From: an uncultured Clostridia bacterium
Lineage (GTDB): Bacteria; Bacillota; Clostridia; Oscillospirales; Acutalibacteraceae
NCBI GenBank assembly: GCA_937916195.1
Contig: CALFTO010000067.1
Span: forward strand, 1 to 38,277
Reading direction: 5' to 3'
DNA: 38,277 bases
The notes beneath the pieces are model-generated. The model worked only from the letters and a program-made list of their open reading frames with translations, ran no database searches and was not told the origin of the DNA. A program made the position numbers and the translations under genes. How positions within the stretch are numbered: position 1 is the stretch's first letter; each line of letters begins with the position of its first letter. Below are positions 9,599 through 18,328 of this stretch, piece after piece.

Positions 9599-9615
9599 TT
9601 ATTTCAACTCCAGAC

Positions 9616-9990
9616 TTATTTACAACAGCTACCCTTTAAAAGAGTTGGAATGTCACCACTGTAAACACCGTTTTCATTTTTAAATCTTAAATATAACAAA
9701 ACATCTTTAATCTCTGTAATACTGCAATGCGCCATATAAGCACTTCTGTTTGCACAGAAATTCAACGCTGCACGCAAAAAGCCCTCAACGAGAAGCTTGT
9801 CCGTATAATCACAATCAACTGAAACAATCTCACAATTATAACCATTGATTTTCATTAAGCATTTACCAACAGCATTTCCGTCTTCATTAATGCCAATATA
9901 AGCACCATATAATGAATTGTTATCAAATGCGGTATTATTAAATAAATTTGTTATATTCTCAATTTCAGTTTCAGGTTTATAAAAAATCAT
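9616..9990 (-). CDS. Hypothetical protein, possibly a shortened GNAT-like fold
   Basis: I do not recognise this 124-residue protein with certainty. It is soluble, with no signal or membrane segment. The middle reads like the core strands of an acetyltransferase (GKCLMKINGYNCEIVSV, about residues 42-58), followed by a helix-forming LVEGFLRAALNFCANR and a C-terminal LYLRFKNENGVYSG. It ends in a cysteine-rich GSCCK. It lacks an obvious acetyl-CoA P-loop signature (Q/RxxGxG/A). The start codon overlaps the rluB stop by one base (TAATG), so the two are translated together. It could be a degraded or non-catalytic GNAT domain or an unrelated small fold. Confidence 0.75.
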   Translation of the reverse strand: MIFYKPETEIENITNLFNNTAFDNNSLYGAYIGINEDGNAVGKCLMKINGYNCEIVSVDCDYTDKLLVEGFLRAALNFCANRSAYMAHCSITEIKDVLLYLRFKNENGVYSGDIPTLLKGSCCK

Positions 9991-10736
9991 TATTTCGCGC
10001 TCTTTCTGTCTATTGATGCGGCAACCATAAGCTTATGCACTTCTTCGTCAGTAAGCTTACGCCAATCGCCCTGCTTGAGCATTCCCATTTTTACAGAGCC
10101 AATTTGTGTTCTTTTAAGTCTTGCAACCTCAAGTCCTAATGCTTCACACATTTTTCTGATTTGACGGTTACGACCTTCATAAATAATTATTTCAAGAACA
10201 ACTCTGCCCTCTTTTTTCTCGATAACGCGCACCTCAGACGGTAATGTCATTCTGCCGTCAATTTCGACACCTGTTGTGAGTGCAGTAATCTGCTCGTCAT
10301 TAATTGACGGACGTACAGTAACTCTGTAAGTCTTTGGTACGTGATGTGCAGGATGAGTGAGTGCATTTGCAAATTCACCGTCGTCAGTCAATAATAATAA
10401 GCCTTCAGAATCTCGGTCAAGTCTGCCAACGGGATAAACTCTTGTTCCAACATCCTCTACAAGCTGTGCCACACATTTTCTGCCCATTTCATCATTAAGC
10501 GTGGTAATGAAACCACGGGGTTTATGAAGCATAATATATGTGTTATTTTTACTTCTTTTTATTTTTTTACCCGCTACAACAATTGTGTCGCGCTTCGGGT
10601 CGATTTTATCACCAATAATTGCAGGCTTGCCGTTAACCTTAACCTTGCCTGCAGAAATCAAGTCTTCAGCCTTTCTGCGTGATGCTACACCACATTCAGA
10701 AAGATATTTTTGAAGTCTGATTCGGTTATCTGCCAT
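9990..10736 (-). CDS. rluB: rRNA pseudouridine synthase, RluB/RsuA family
   Basis: The enzyme isomerises a uridine in rRNA to pseudouridine. The 248-residue protein begins with an S4 RNA-binding domain (RLQKYLSECGVASRRKAE, about 7-24), followed by the catalytic domain with GRLDRDSEGL holding the catalytic D107, and the family C-terminal motif GRNRQIRKM. This pattern distinguishes the RsuA/RluB/E/F group from RluA and TruB. RluB is the most common Firmicute member near scpAB and dacF genes, but RsuA or RluF cannot be excluded from motifs alone. Confidence 0.93.
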   Translation of the reverse strand: MADNRIRLQKYLSECGVASRRKAEDLISAGKVKVNGKPAIIGDKIDPKRDTIVVAGKKIKRSKNNTYIMLHKPRGFITTLNDEMGRKCVAQLVEDVGTRVYPVGRLDRDSEGLLLLTDDGEFANALTHPAHHVPKTYRVTVRPSINDEQITALTTGVEIDGRMTLPSEVRVIEKKEGRVVLEIIIYEGRNRQIRKMCEALGLEVARLKRTQIGSVKMGMLKQGDWRKLTDEEVHKLMVAASIDRKSAK

Positions 10737-10759
10737 AATTTCACCTATAATTTATTTCT

Positions 10760-11839
10760 TTATTTTTCAACGCAAGAAACCGCTTCGGTTGCCACCAAAT
10801 TCGTTTCTGCAAGTTTTACATTGTTGGAGTAATAAACAATTTTTCCAACTATTTCGCCCTTTTTAACGGGAGCATATTCAAACTGCTTTATAAAAACTTC
10901 TGGCGAATATTTTAAATTACAATTTTTTACGGTAATCGCAGGAACGCAATCTGCTTTCACAGATATTTCCTTCTTTGTACCGCCAACTATATTTAGTTTA
11001 ATATTCTCTGTTTTGGCTTCTAAACTTATTGAACTAACATTATTGAAAGCGTAATCATACATTTTGATATGGTCATTCCAATCGTCAGGCGCATTTAAAG
11101 TGACTGCCACAAGGGTTTTGCTGTCTTTTTCAACTGCTGAAACCAAGCATCTGCCACTTTTTTTAGTAAAACCTGTTTTAATGCCAAAGGCACCGTCATA
11201 CATTTTAAGAAGCTTATTATGATTGGTTAAAACTCGTCTGTATGGCGGTGCACCATAATACACAACCATATTTTCTGCTGAACAAATACTGCGAAATTCT
11301 GGATTTCTTATTGCATAAGCACCTAATATCGCCATATCAAACGCAGTTGAATAATGATTTTCTCCATCAAGACCCGATGGCGTTTCAAAAGACGTAGAAT
11401 ACATACCAATTTCTTTAGCCTTTTCATTCATCATTTTGACGAATGTAGTAATATCGCCACCAACAATATTTGCAACTGCATTTGCCGCGTCATTGCCCGA
11501 TTTTAAAAGCATACCTTTAACAAGGCTTTTTAATGACACACTGTCACCATCTTTAAGCCCCATAGAAGTACCTTCAACTGCAACCATATTTTCTGTTACG
11601 GTTAAATATTCATCGTCTGCACCATATTCAAGTGCCAAAATCGCTGTCATAATTTTAGTTGTGCTTGCCATTGAAAGACATTCATTCATATTTTTTGAAT
11701 AAACGACTTCCCCTGTTTCTGCACAAATTACAACAGCAGACCTTGCGGAAACGTCAAGCTGACTTTCCGCAAAGGACTGAAAAATACAAATATTAAATAG
11801 CAGTACAATAATAAAGAAAACAGAAAATATTTTTTTCAA
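10760..11839 (-). CDS. dacF: D-alanyl-D-alanine carboxypeptidase, DacF type (penicillin-binding protein)
   Basis: This is a secreted low-molecular-weight PBP that trims the terminal D-Ala from peptidoglycan stem peptides. Residues 1-25 form a signal peptide. Catalytic motifs are S59-TTK62 (SxxK), S114-GN, and K221-TG. A C-terminal beta-rich domain (about 275-350) follows, as in PBP5. The best start is a TTG at 11839, because no ATG fits and GGTGATT lies at a suitable distance. In spore formers DacF acts in the developing spore; the adjacent GerW-like gene fits this, but a general cell-wall role is equally possible. Confidence 0.94.
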   Translation of the reverse strand: MKKIFSVFFIIVLLFNICIFQSFAESQLDVSARSAVVICAETGEVVYSKNMNECLSMASTTKIMTAILALEYGADDEYLTVTENMVAVEGTSMGLKDGDSVSLKSLVKGMLLKSGNDAANAVANIVGGDITTFVKMMNEKAKEIGMYSTSFETPSGLDGENHYSTAFDMAILGAYAIRNPEFRSICSAENMVVYYGAPPYRRVLTNHNKLLKMYDGAFGIKTGFTKKSGRCLVSAVEKDSKTLVAVTLNAPDDWNDHIKMYDYAFNNVSSISLEAKTENIKLNIVGGTKKEISVKADCVPAITVKNCNLKYSPEVFIKQFEYAPVKKGEIVGKIVYYSNNVKLAETNLVATEAVSCVEK

Positions 11840-11852
11840 GAATAATCACCAA

Positions 11853-11881
11853 AATATAATATGCACTTTGGTAATTGATAA
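11853..11881 (-). promoter_or_regulatory. Possible promoter for dacF
   Basis: On the minus strand, TTATCA (11876-11881), a 17-base spacer and TATATT (11853-11858) form a plausible sigma-A promoter 13 bases before the TTG start. The -35 matches four of six consensus bases. An ACCAAA/TTTGGT inverted repeat spans the spacer. The upstream gene ends only 10 bases before the -35, so readthrough is also likely. Confidence 0.35.
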
Positions 11882-11890
11882 GAATTATTT

Positions 11891-12328
11891 TTATGCTTCT
11901 GTTACTTCTTCAGTTGTTACACTCTCAACTGCATTAGCATATGCTTTATCCATTTTTGCTTTATTAACTGCATTTGAAACCTTGTCAAACATTTCGGGAA
12001 CAAGACCAACAATACGTTCTGCCGCGTTATCAAAAGCGGTAATATGCTTAATATCAACATTGCCGTAAGCATCAATTACAAGGAACGCAACGGGAAGAAT
12101 TGTTACACCTGCTCCGCCGCCACCGCCGAAAATGTCTTGATTTGACTTTGAGGGGAAATCTGAACCACCTGATGCAAAACCATAAGTAACCTTTGAAACA
12201 GGAATAATTGTAACTCCGCCCTCAACCTTCATCGGCTCGCCAATGATTGTGCTGACATTAACAAGGTCCTTAACCTTTTCAATTGTAGTTTCGAGAATTC
12301 CTGCTGCTGATGACTTTTCTTTCATCAT
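11891..12328 (-). CDS. ytfJ: GerW/YtfJ family sporulation-associated protein
   Basis: This 145-residue protein has the family core: an early VGEPMKVEGGVTIIPVSKV-like segment (here IGEPMKVEGGVTIIPVSKV at about 35-53), a glycine-rich GGGGGAG stretch near residue 90, and a hydrophobic VTILPVAFLVID segment just after. YtfJ/GerW is linked to spore germination in Bacillus, but family members also occur in non-sporulating Clostridia, so this is not proof of sporulation. Its start overlaps the stop of the DUF2953 gene by 4 bases. The acidic C-terminal tail is lineage-specific. Confidence 0.88.
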   Translation of the reverse strand: MMKEKSSAAGILETTIEKVKDLVNVSTIIGEPMKVEGGVTIIPVSKVTYGFASGGSDFPSKSNQDIFGGGGGAGVTILPVAFLVIDAYGNVDIKHITAFDNAAERIVGLVPEMFDKVSNAVNKAKMDKAYANAVESVTTEEVTEA

Positions 12329-13026
12329 AAAGCACCACCTTCATTTATATTTTCATTATTTTTTGATTTATTTTTAATTCCCATAAGGAATTTAAGCACT
12401 ACTTTAACTAAAAGTCTGAACACAAGAACAACGACTGCGTTTGTAAAGAATATAGGTCGCAAAGAAATACTGAACGCAAACTGTGCAGTGTTCTTAAGTC
12501 CTAAAAAGTCTGGTTCAACCTGAACATCGTACTTTTTCACTTTCATATTGGAGCAAATAAAAGACAATGCAGGGAAAATCTTTTGACAAGTTCTGCCATA
12601 TTCAAGAGCAGTTTCTGCCGCATCACAACCACCCGTAACTGTCATCCATAAATAGAGCTCGCGAATTATTATGTGTTTTTTAAAGGATGATAACATTTTA
12701 CCAATTGATGTCGCGGCATTGTTAATCAATTGTATTACTCCGTCAAATCCCTGATTATTATAAAATTTAACAAATATATTTTCTTTCTTTTCGGCAGGTG
12801 CTTCTTCTGTTACTGCCGGCTCTTCTTTTTTCTCTTTTTCGGGTTTAGGCTTCTTCTCTTTTTTGGTTTTTTCTTTTTTCTTTGCAGGTAAAATCTGAAT
12901 TTTCAAAAATAACCATTTAATATCGAGCTTGAATTCATCAAAAAACTCACCGTTTATTGTTATACGAATACTTAATATTAATACAAAAAAAGCAATTATA
13001 CCAAGAATAATATATAAGGCAGTCAA
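12325..13026 (-). CDS. DUF2953 membrane protein
   Basis: This 233-residue protein has an N-terminal membrane segment (about 4-24), a highly charged low-complexity lysine/glutamate stretch (about 49-86), a central soluble part containing the family's ELYLWMTVTGGCDAAETALEYG pattern, and a second hydrophobic segment near 185-215. This is typical of DUF2953 proteins, which commonly lie next to ytfJ in Clostridia. Function is unknown; the pairing with YtfJ suggests a shared envelope or sporulation-linked process. Its stop overlaps the ytfJ start. Confidence 0.82.
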   Translation of the reverse strand: MTALYIILGIIAFFVLILSIRITINGEFFDEFKLDIKWLFLKIQILPAKKKEKTKKEKKPKPEKEKKEEPAVTEEAPAEKKENIFVKFYNNQGFDGVIQLINNAATSIGKMLSSFKKHIIIRELYLWMTVTGGCDAAETALEYGRTCQKIFPALSFICSNMKVKKYDVQVEPDFLGLKNTAQFAFSISLRPIFFTNAVVVLVFRLLVKVVLKFLMGIKNKSKNNENINEGGAL

Positions 13027-13059
13027 AAGAACACCTCCTTTAAAAGTAATATGTATTGT

Positions 13060-13620
13060 TTATTCAGCAGTTTTTTCTACTGTTTCTTCAATTTCCGTAG
13101 GCTCTTCAGGTTTTTCAGGTATTGCAGGCAACTCGTCAAGAGAAGAAATTGAGAAGCATCTTAAGAAATCGGGAGTTGTACCGTAAACCAAAGGTCTTCC
13201 GGGCAAATCAAGTCTGCCTTTTTCTTCTATAAGTTTCTTTTGGCAAAGTGTTGAAATAACACCGCTACAATCAACACCACGTACCTGCTCAATAAATGAT
13301 TTTGTAACGGGCTGATTATACGCTACAACCGCCAAAACTTCAAAAGCCGCTTGTGACAGTGGTGTATTTTTACGAAGTTCAAGAACATCACGAATAACCT
13401 CTGCGTATTCAGTTCTTGAAGAAAGCTGATACATATTATCAAGCTTAAGAACACATATTCCGCTATTTTGTTCATCAAGCTTTGCTGATAAATTAAGTAT
13501 TATTTGCTCACAAACCTCAGGTTCAATTTCTAAAGCCTCGGCTATTCTTTCAAGCTCAACCGGCTCACCCGAAGCAAAAAGTATTGCTTCAATTGCGGCC
13601 TGTAATTTACTTGCTTTCAT
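13060..13620 (-). CDS. scpB: Condensin kleisin-associated subunit ScpB
   Basis: ScpB dimers bind the kleisin ScpA in the SMC condensin complex that organises and segregates the chromosome. I use the ATG at 13620 (186 residues), which overlaps the scpA stop in a TAATG arrangement and is spaced correctly from GTGAGG. An ATG at 13629 is too close to that site. Two winged-helix domains are seen, with AILFASGEPVELERIA at the start and ALEVLAVVAYNQPVTK-like and GRPLVYGTTPDFL segments later. The last ~25 residues are an acidic, proline-rich tail. Confidence 0.95.
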   Translation of the reverse strand: MKASKLQAAIEAILFASGEPVELERIAEALEIEPEVCEQIILNLSAKLDEQNSGICVLKLDNMYQLSSRTEYAEVIRDVLELRKNTPLSQAAFEVLAVVAYNQPVTKSFIEQVRGVDCSGVISTLCQKKLIEEKGRLDLPGRPLVYGTTPDFLRCFSISSLDELPAIPEKPEEPTEIEETVEKTAE

Positions 13621-14357
13621 TAATTCCATTCCTCACTTATATTTGTAAAATCCGAATCAAGAAGCTCAACCTGAGTTTCTTCACCGTCACCCACAACCTT
13701 AACCTTCTTTGACTTGGTAAGCTCAAGAAGTGCTAAAAAAGTTGCAACAATATCAGAACGAGATTCGGCATCATCAAAAAGTGTGTTCCACTTTGCTTTT
13801 TGTCCTTTTTTACTCAGCTTTTTAAAGATTTTTGAAATCTTTGAACCAACTGACACGACTTTTTTAACAACAATTTCTCTAAACGCTTCAATTGGTGGCG
13901 GTAATGCTTTTAGTTTTTTGCCTGCAGCCGCAACATAGGCATTGAAAAGTTCTGACGGGTCATGAAGTCGTTTATATGTCTGGTCGGGGTCAATTTTTTC
14001 CGCTTTTCTGATGAATGTTGAAAAACCTTCCGTATTTTCAGAAAGCTTTTCAGCCATCATTTTCATATCACGATATTCAATAAGCTCGCCCTGTAATTCT
14101 TTTTTGAGTTCTTCTGCTTCAGTATATACAGGCAACAACGAAACAGATTTAAGATATACCAAGCGTGCCGCCATTTCAAGAAATTCAGCCGCTACATACA
14201 TATCCTCTTCTTGCATAAGACGAACATACTCAACATACTGCTCTACGAGAGTGACAATAGGGATATCGTATATATTCAATTTGTGTTTTGAAATCAGATG
14301 TAAAAGCAAGTCCATTGGACCTTCAAAAACATCTAATTTGTACGAAATTTTATCCAT
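13620..14357 (-). CDS. scpA: Condensin kleisin subunit ScpA
   Basis: ScpA bridges the SMC heads in bacterial condensin. The 245-residue protein begins with the family's FEGPMDLLLHLISKHKLNIYDIPI region (about residues 11-34) and ends with the winged-helix domain that contacts the second SMC head (about 170-240). A basic linker rich in lysine (about 150-190) lies between them. It is translationally coupled to scpB. The smc gene itself is not in this window. Confidence 0.96.
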   Translation of the reverse strand: MDKISYKLDVFEGPMDLLLHLISKHKLNIYDIPIVTLVEQYVEYVRLMQEEDMYVAAEFLEMAARLVYLKSVSLLPVYTEAEELKKELQGELIEYRDMKMMAEKLSENTEGFSTFIRKAEKIDPDQTYKRLHDPSELFNAYVAAAGKKLKALPPPIEAFREIVVKKVVSVGSKISKIFKKLSKKGQKAKWNTLFDDAESRSDIVATFLALLELTKSKKVKVVGDGEETQVELLDSDFTNISEEWN

Positions 14358-14366
14358 ATAACAACC

Positions 14367-15035
14367 TTAAAAAAGCCCAAAAGGCAAACTTGCAATTTTT
14401 TCAAACAGATTTAAAAATAATGAAGAAATTAATGACAAGGGTTTTGTAAGCACTCCTGTCAAAATAAGAATAAACACAACAATTACAATATATCTTTCAT
14501 ATTCAAGAAATTTGTAATAATATTTTGCAGGAATAAGTAACTGAAGAATTCTTGATCCATCAAGAGGCGGAATAGGTAACAAATTAAACACCGCAAGATT
14601 CACATTCACAACCGCTGCAAAATAAAAGAAATAATAGAAAGATGAAGTGAGCAAAGAAGGCTCTAAATTATAAAAAAGTTCACTCAAAAAGACAAACAAA
14701 AAGCCCATAATGAGATTTGAAATAGGACCTGCAATTGCGGTTAATGCCATTCCTTTTTTGCTGTCTTTAAAATTACGGGGATTAACACTAACAGGCTTTG
14801 CGTAACCAAATCCACAAAGAACAATCATAAGCGCACCAAGTGGTGAAATATGAGCCATCGGGTTAAGCGTAAGCCTACCTGAAAGACGTGGTGTTTGGTC
14901 ACCAAGCTTTGTGGCAATTAATGCATGCGCATATTCGTGTATGGGCATTGTGCAAAATATAACAAAAAGTCTTGAAAAGAGTTTAATCATCAAGGTAAAA
15001 AAGTCAGCATCGCCACTGAAAATATCAAAAAGCAT
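14367..15035 (-). CDS. Site-2 protease family membrane metalloprotease (M50)
   Basis: This is a 222-residue polytopic membrane protein with the intramembrane zinc motif HEYAH (H33, E34, H37) and a second NLLPIPPLDG motif supplying the aspartate ligand (D159). The length and absence of a PDZ domain match the small YwhC/Rip-type S2P proteases, not RseP or SpoIVFB. At least four membrane segments are visible. Substrate unknown. It lies between prmC and scpA, a neighbourhood often seen in Clostridia. Confidence 0.92.
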   Translation of the reverse strand: MLFDIFSGDADFFTLMIKLFSRLFVIFCTMPIHEYAHALIATKLGDQTPRLSGRLTLNPMAHISPLGALMIVLCGFGYAKPVSVNPRNFKDSKKGMALTAIAGPISNLIMGFLFVFLSELFYNLEPSLLTSSFYYFFYFAAVVNVNLAVFNLLPIPPLDGSRILQLLIPAKYYYKFLEYERYIVIVVFILILTGVLTKPLSLISSLFLNLFEKIASLPFGLF

Positions 15036-15067
15036 AGGGCTCCCCTTTCTATTTATCTAAAAGAATA

Positions 15068-15898
15068 TTATATTCTAAATGTAACAATTCTGTCAATATT
15101 ATTGAAATCAAAAAGAACTTCTTTTTGTGAGAATTTTCCTTGAAAAATTTTAATTATGTCTTTGCTTTGTTGTTCACCACATTCAAATGCACAAAATCCG
15201 TTTTTATTGATTTTATGAACACAACGATTAGCAATACAACGATAAAAAACAAGACCGTCTGTGCCACCATCAAGTGCTGTAACCGGCTCTTTTAAAACTT
15301 CTTTTTGAAGTGCTTGGATTTCGTTTGAATTTATATATGGCGGATTTGAAAGTAATAAATCGCAGTTTGGTAAAGAAGAAAAGTCAAAATTAAACAAATC
15401 TCCGTGTATTAAAACCACATTATCAAGCTTTAAAAGTTCTTTGTTATTTTTGAGATATGCGAATGCTTTATCTTCTTTTTCGAGAAGATAAACAGTTGCG
15501 TCTTTACGATGTGCAGCAATAGTTAAACCAATACAACCCGTGCCTGCACAAAGGTCATAGACAACGGGATTATCAATGTTTTCAAGCTTTTCAAGAGCAA
15601 AATCAACGAGCATTTCGGTTTCCGGGCGCGGAATCAAAACTCCCTCACCAACTGCAAATGTAAGGTCATAAAAATCCCATTTGCCGAGGATATACTGCAA
15701 AGGCTCGCCGTTAAGTCTTCTCTTTATTACATCATTAACAATTTTCTCTTGTTCTTCTGTTACCTGAACTTCAGATATTAATATTTTTCCCTTTGAAATG
15801 CCAAGTAAATCATTAAAAATACAAAGAGCCTCAAAATCGCCACATTCACCAAATGAAAGCTTATCAGAACAATACTTATATAACTCTTTAAGCGTCAT
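15068..15898 (-). CDS. prmC: Release-factor glutamine N5-methyltransferase PrmC (HemK)
   Basis: PrmC methylates the glutamine of the GGQ motif in RF1 and RF2. The 276-residue protein has an N-terminal helical domain, LIPRPETEMLV (about 88-98), a SAM-binding motif DLCAGTGCIG (115-124) and the substrate-binding NPPY (185-188). Its ATG overlaps the stop of the DUF1385 gene (TAATG). prfA is not next to it in this window; instead it follows the DUF1385 gene, as in many Clostridia. Confidence 0.95.
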   Translation of the reverse strand: MTLKELYKYCSDKLSFGECGDFEALCIFNDLLGISKGKILISEVQVTEEQEKIVNDVIKRRLNGEPLQYILGKWDFYDLTFAVGEGVLIPRPETEMLVDFALEKLENIDNPVVYDLCAGTGCIGLTIAAHRKDATVYLLEKEDKAFAYLKNNKELLKLDNVVLIHGDLFNFDFSSLPNCDLLLSNPPYINSNEIQALQKEVLKEPVTALDGGTDGLVFYRCIANRCVHKINKNGFCAFECGEQQSKDIIKIFQGKFSQKEVLFDFNNIDRIVTFRI

Positions 15899-16875
15899 TA
15901 GATTTTATCGTCCTCTGGGTTATCAGTAATTACTGCCTTAATTGATTCAATAGCAACTTCAATTATATCGTCAGTAGGTTCAACAGTCGTAATTCTTTGC
16001 ATAAGCAAACCGGGATATGAAAGAACTTTAACTATACCATTATCATGTCTGCCTGCGAATTTGATAAACTCATATCCAAGACCCATAACAAGTGGAAGAA
16101 CCGCAATTTTTACGGCAATCCAAAGCACGCGATTAATCTCTGCTAAATCAGGGAAAATAAGCACCAACGCTGACGAAACGAGAACGCTTATAATTATCAT
16201 TACAAACATAAACGCTGTACCGCATCTTGGGTGAAAACGTGACATTTTGCGGACATTTTCAACTGTCAGCTCAAGTCCGTTTTCATAACAGAAAATAGTT
16301 TTATGCTCTGCACCATGGTACATAAATGTTCTCTTTATCATATCCATTTTAGAAACAAGATACATATAAAGAATGAAAATAATTATTCTCATAACACCTT
16401 CAATTAAAGGATGGAATTTACTAATATCAGCGTTTTTAAGTAAGTAATTGTCAAATAAATCAACTGTAAGTGTCGGCAAATACATAAAAATTAAAAATGC
16501 AAGAGCAACGCCCAATACCATTGAGATTACACCGACAACAGTCATCATTTTTTCACCAAAGTGCTCTGAAATCCATTTATCGAGCTTTGACATATCCTCT
16601 TCTTTTTCTTCTTCAGTCAAAGCCTTATCAGCAGATTTCATCATATATTTGTAGCCCGTAATCATTGACTCTGCAAAGCCCACAACGCCTCTGATAATAG
16701 GCAAACCTAAAAATTTATATTTCTTTTGAATTGGCACATATTGGTCAACTTCTGTTTCAATAGTACCATCTGGCATACGAACTGACATCGCATTACCCTT
16801 TGGACCTCTCATCATTATTCCTTCAATAAGTGCTTGTCCGCCAATTGAAGTCTTATGTTTAACATTATTACTCAA
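15898..16875 (-). CDS. DUF1385 membrane protein (YqhQ family)
   Basis: This 325-residue protein opens with GGQALIEGIMMRGP, the diagnostic segment of the family. Other conserved pieces are YHGAEHKTIFCYE and the histidine/cysteine-bearing HPRCGTAF. There are about four hydrophobic segments (about 95-120, 160-180, 220-245, 250-275). The histidine and cysteine motifs suggest metal or cofactor handling but the function is unknown. It commonly sits beside prmC and prfA in Firmicutes. It starts 12 bases after the histidine kinase stop. Confidence 0.91.
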   Translation of the reverse strand: MSNNVKHKTSIGGQALIEGIMMRGPKGNAMSVRMPDGTIETEVDQYVPIQKKYKFLGLPIIRGVVGFAESMITGYKYMMKSADKALTEEEKEEDMSKLDKWISEHFGEKMMTVVGVISMVLGVALAFLIFMYLPTLTVDLFDNYLLKNADISKFHPLIEGVMRIIIFILYMYLVSKMDMIKRTFMYHGAEHKTIFCYENGLELTVENVRKMSRFHPRCGTAFMFVMIIISVLVSSALVLIFPDLAEINRVLWIAVKIAVLPLVMGLGYEFIKFAGRHDNGIVKVLSYPGLLMQRITTVEPTDDIIEVAIESIKAVITDNPEDDKI

Positions 16876-16887
16876 AGCAATTACTCC

Positions 16888-18297
16888 TTATTTTGTGTTT
16901 CGCGGCAAAATCAAATCAGTTTGTGTTCCTGCACCGATTTTGCTCTCTATAATCATTTCACCGCCGTGAAGCTTAATTATTTCATCAGTAACCGCAAGCC
17001 CTATTCCGCTGCCGCGGGCACTGTTATTTGCTTTATAAAACTTTTCGCGAATTCTTGGTAAATCATTTTTTGAAATACCGCAACCATTATCAGAAATGCT
17101 GATTTTTACAGTTTTATTGGTACATTCAAGTCCGACTTTTACAAATCCGCCTTTTTTATTATACTTGAAGCTATTATCAATAATATTTACAAAAGCCTGT
17201 TTAAGTCTGTTTTTATCGCCGTTGATATGAATTGCATTTTGCGGAATATCAACAACAAGTTCTATCCCCTCACGCTCTGAACGCTCACGAAAAACCTCAA
17301 GCACTTCAGAAAGCTCTTTGACAATATCAATACGTGAAGATTTTAACGTCATTTTACCACTTTCCATACGGGAGAAATCGAGAAGCTCCTCAACCAAGTC
17401 AGTAAGACGCTCTGATTCGTTAACGATAACATTGATACCTTTATCTACAATTTCTTCATTTTCTTTAGCCGAACGAATTGTTTCACCCCAACCTTTAATA
17501 GCAGTTAAAGGAGTTCTCAATTCATGAGAAACGGTAGAAATAAACTCATTTTTCATTCTTTCAGTTTCGCCGATTTCACGCGCCATATTATTAATTGTAT
17601 CGCAAAGCTGACCAATTTCGTCGTCATATTTATATTTCTCAATTGAAGCTTTAAAATCTCCCTTTGCAATTTTCGAGGCGGTTTCATTGATTTTTTGTAC
17701 GGGTCGGATAATTGAATTAATAAAGAAAGCACCTGATAAAACAACAAATCCAACAAAAATAAGGATTAATAAAAAAATCATAATCCATATTTTCCATAAC
17801 TGTGCGTCGATGTCTTCAAGGGAAATAATATATCGCACTGCACCACCGACATTGTTTTCATTTTCAGGCAAAATATAGGTCATTGCCATAACCTTTTCGC
17901 CGTTTTGCATTTCTCCTATCCATTCTGCCTTAGCACTTTCGTCAGCTTTGGCATAATTATAGTCAGGATAGCTCTCACCTTTTACAGAGAAACCAGTTGA
18001 CGAAACAACAACCTTACCATTTTTGTCAATTACCCAAACTTCCATAATGTTTTTATCAGAGAAATTATCAACGAAATTTTTGCTCATCTTAATAAAATTC
18101 TCATCACTTACGGGAGTAGAAGAATTGAAAATTGACAAAACCATTGTCGTGGCACGTGAATTTAAGGTCATTCTTACAGAATTGTAATATTGTGATTTAA
18201 AAATATATCCGATTACAATGCCGATAATAATAATCAAGACAATAATTCCTGTAAGTACGGTTAACGACCAGCGTTTAACAATACTGTTTTTTATCAT
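16888..18297 (-). CDS. Membrane sensor histidine kinase of a two-component system
   Basis: This autophosphorylating sensor is paired with the adjacent response regulator. I start it at the ATG at 18297 (469 residues), 8 bases after GAAAGGTGGTG. An in-frame TTG at 18315 includes that site. It has one membrane segment (about 11-33), an extracytoplasmic sensor region (about 35-165), a second segment (168-193), a HAMP domain (about 189-241), a HisKA domain with H258 in SHELRTPL, and a HATPase domain with NIIDNSFKYN and DNGCGI boxes. This is the PhoR/WalK-like layout, but without a PAS domain. Signal unknown. Its gene is downstream of the regulator. Confidence 0.94.
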   Translation of the reverse strand: MIKNSIVKRWSLTVLTGIIVLIIIIGIVIGYIFKSQYYNSVRMTLNSRATTMVLSIFNSSTPVSDENFIKMSKNFVDNFSDKNIMEVWVIDKNGKVVVSSTGFSVKGESYPDYNYAKADESAKAEWIGEMQNGEKVMAMTYILPENENNVGGAVRYIISLEDIDAQLWKIWIMIFLLILIFVGFVVLSGAFFINSIIRPVQKINETASKIAKGDFKASIEKYKYDDEIGQLCDTINNMAREIGETERMKNEFISTVSHELRTPLTAIKGWGETIRSAKENEEIVDKGINVIVNESERLTDLVEELLDFSRMESGKMTLKSSRIDIVKELSEVLEVFRERSEREGIELVVDIPQNAIHINGDKNRLKQAFVNIIDNSFKYNKKGGFVKVGLECTNKTVKISISDNGCGISKNDLPRIREKFYKANNSARGSGIGLAVTDEIIKLHGGEMIIESKIGAGTQTDLILPRNTK

Positions 18298-18328
18298 ATC
18301 GGCACCACCTTTCAATTATTTTAAGTTT

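Noticed and set aside
12784..12895. Repetitive lysine/glutamate-coding stretch considered as a nucleotide repeat
   Set aside because: It is a charged low-complexity linker in the DUF2953 protein, common in the family; the codons vary and no exact tandem unit is kept.
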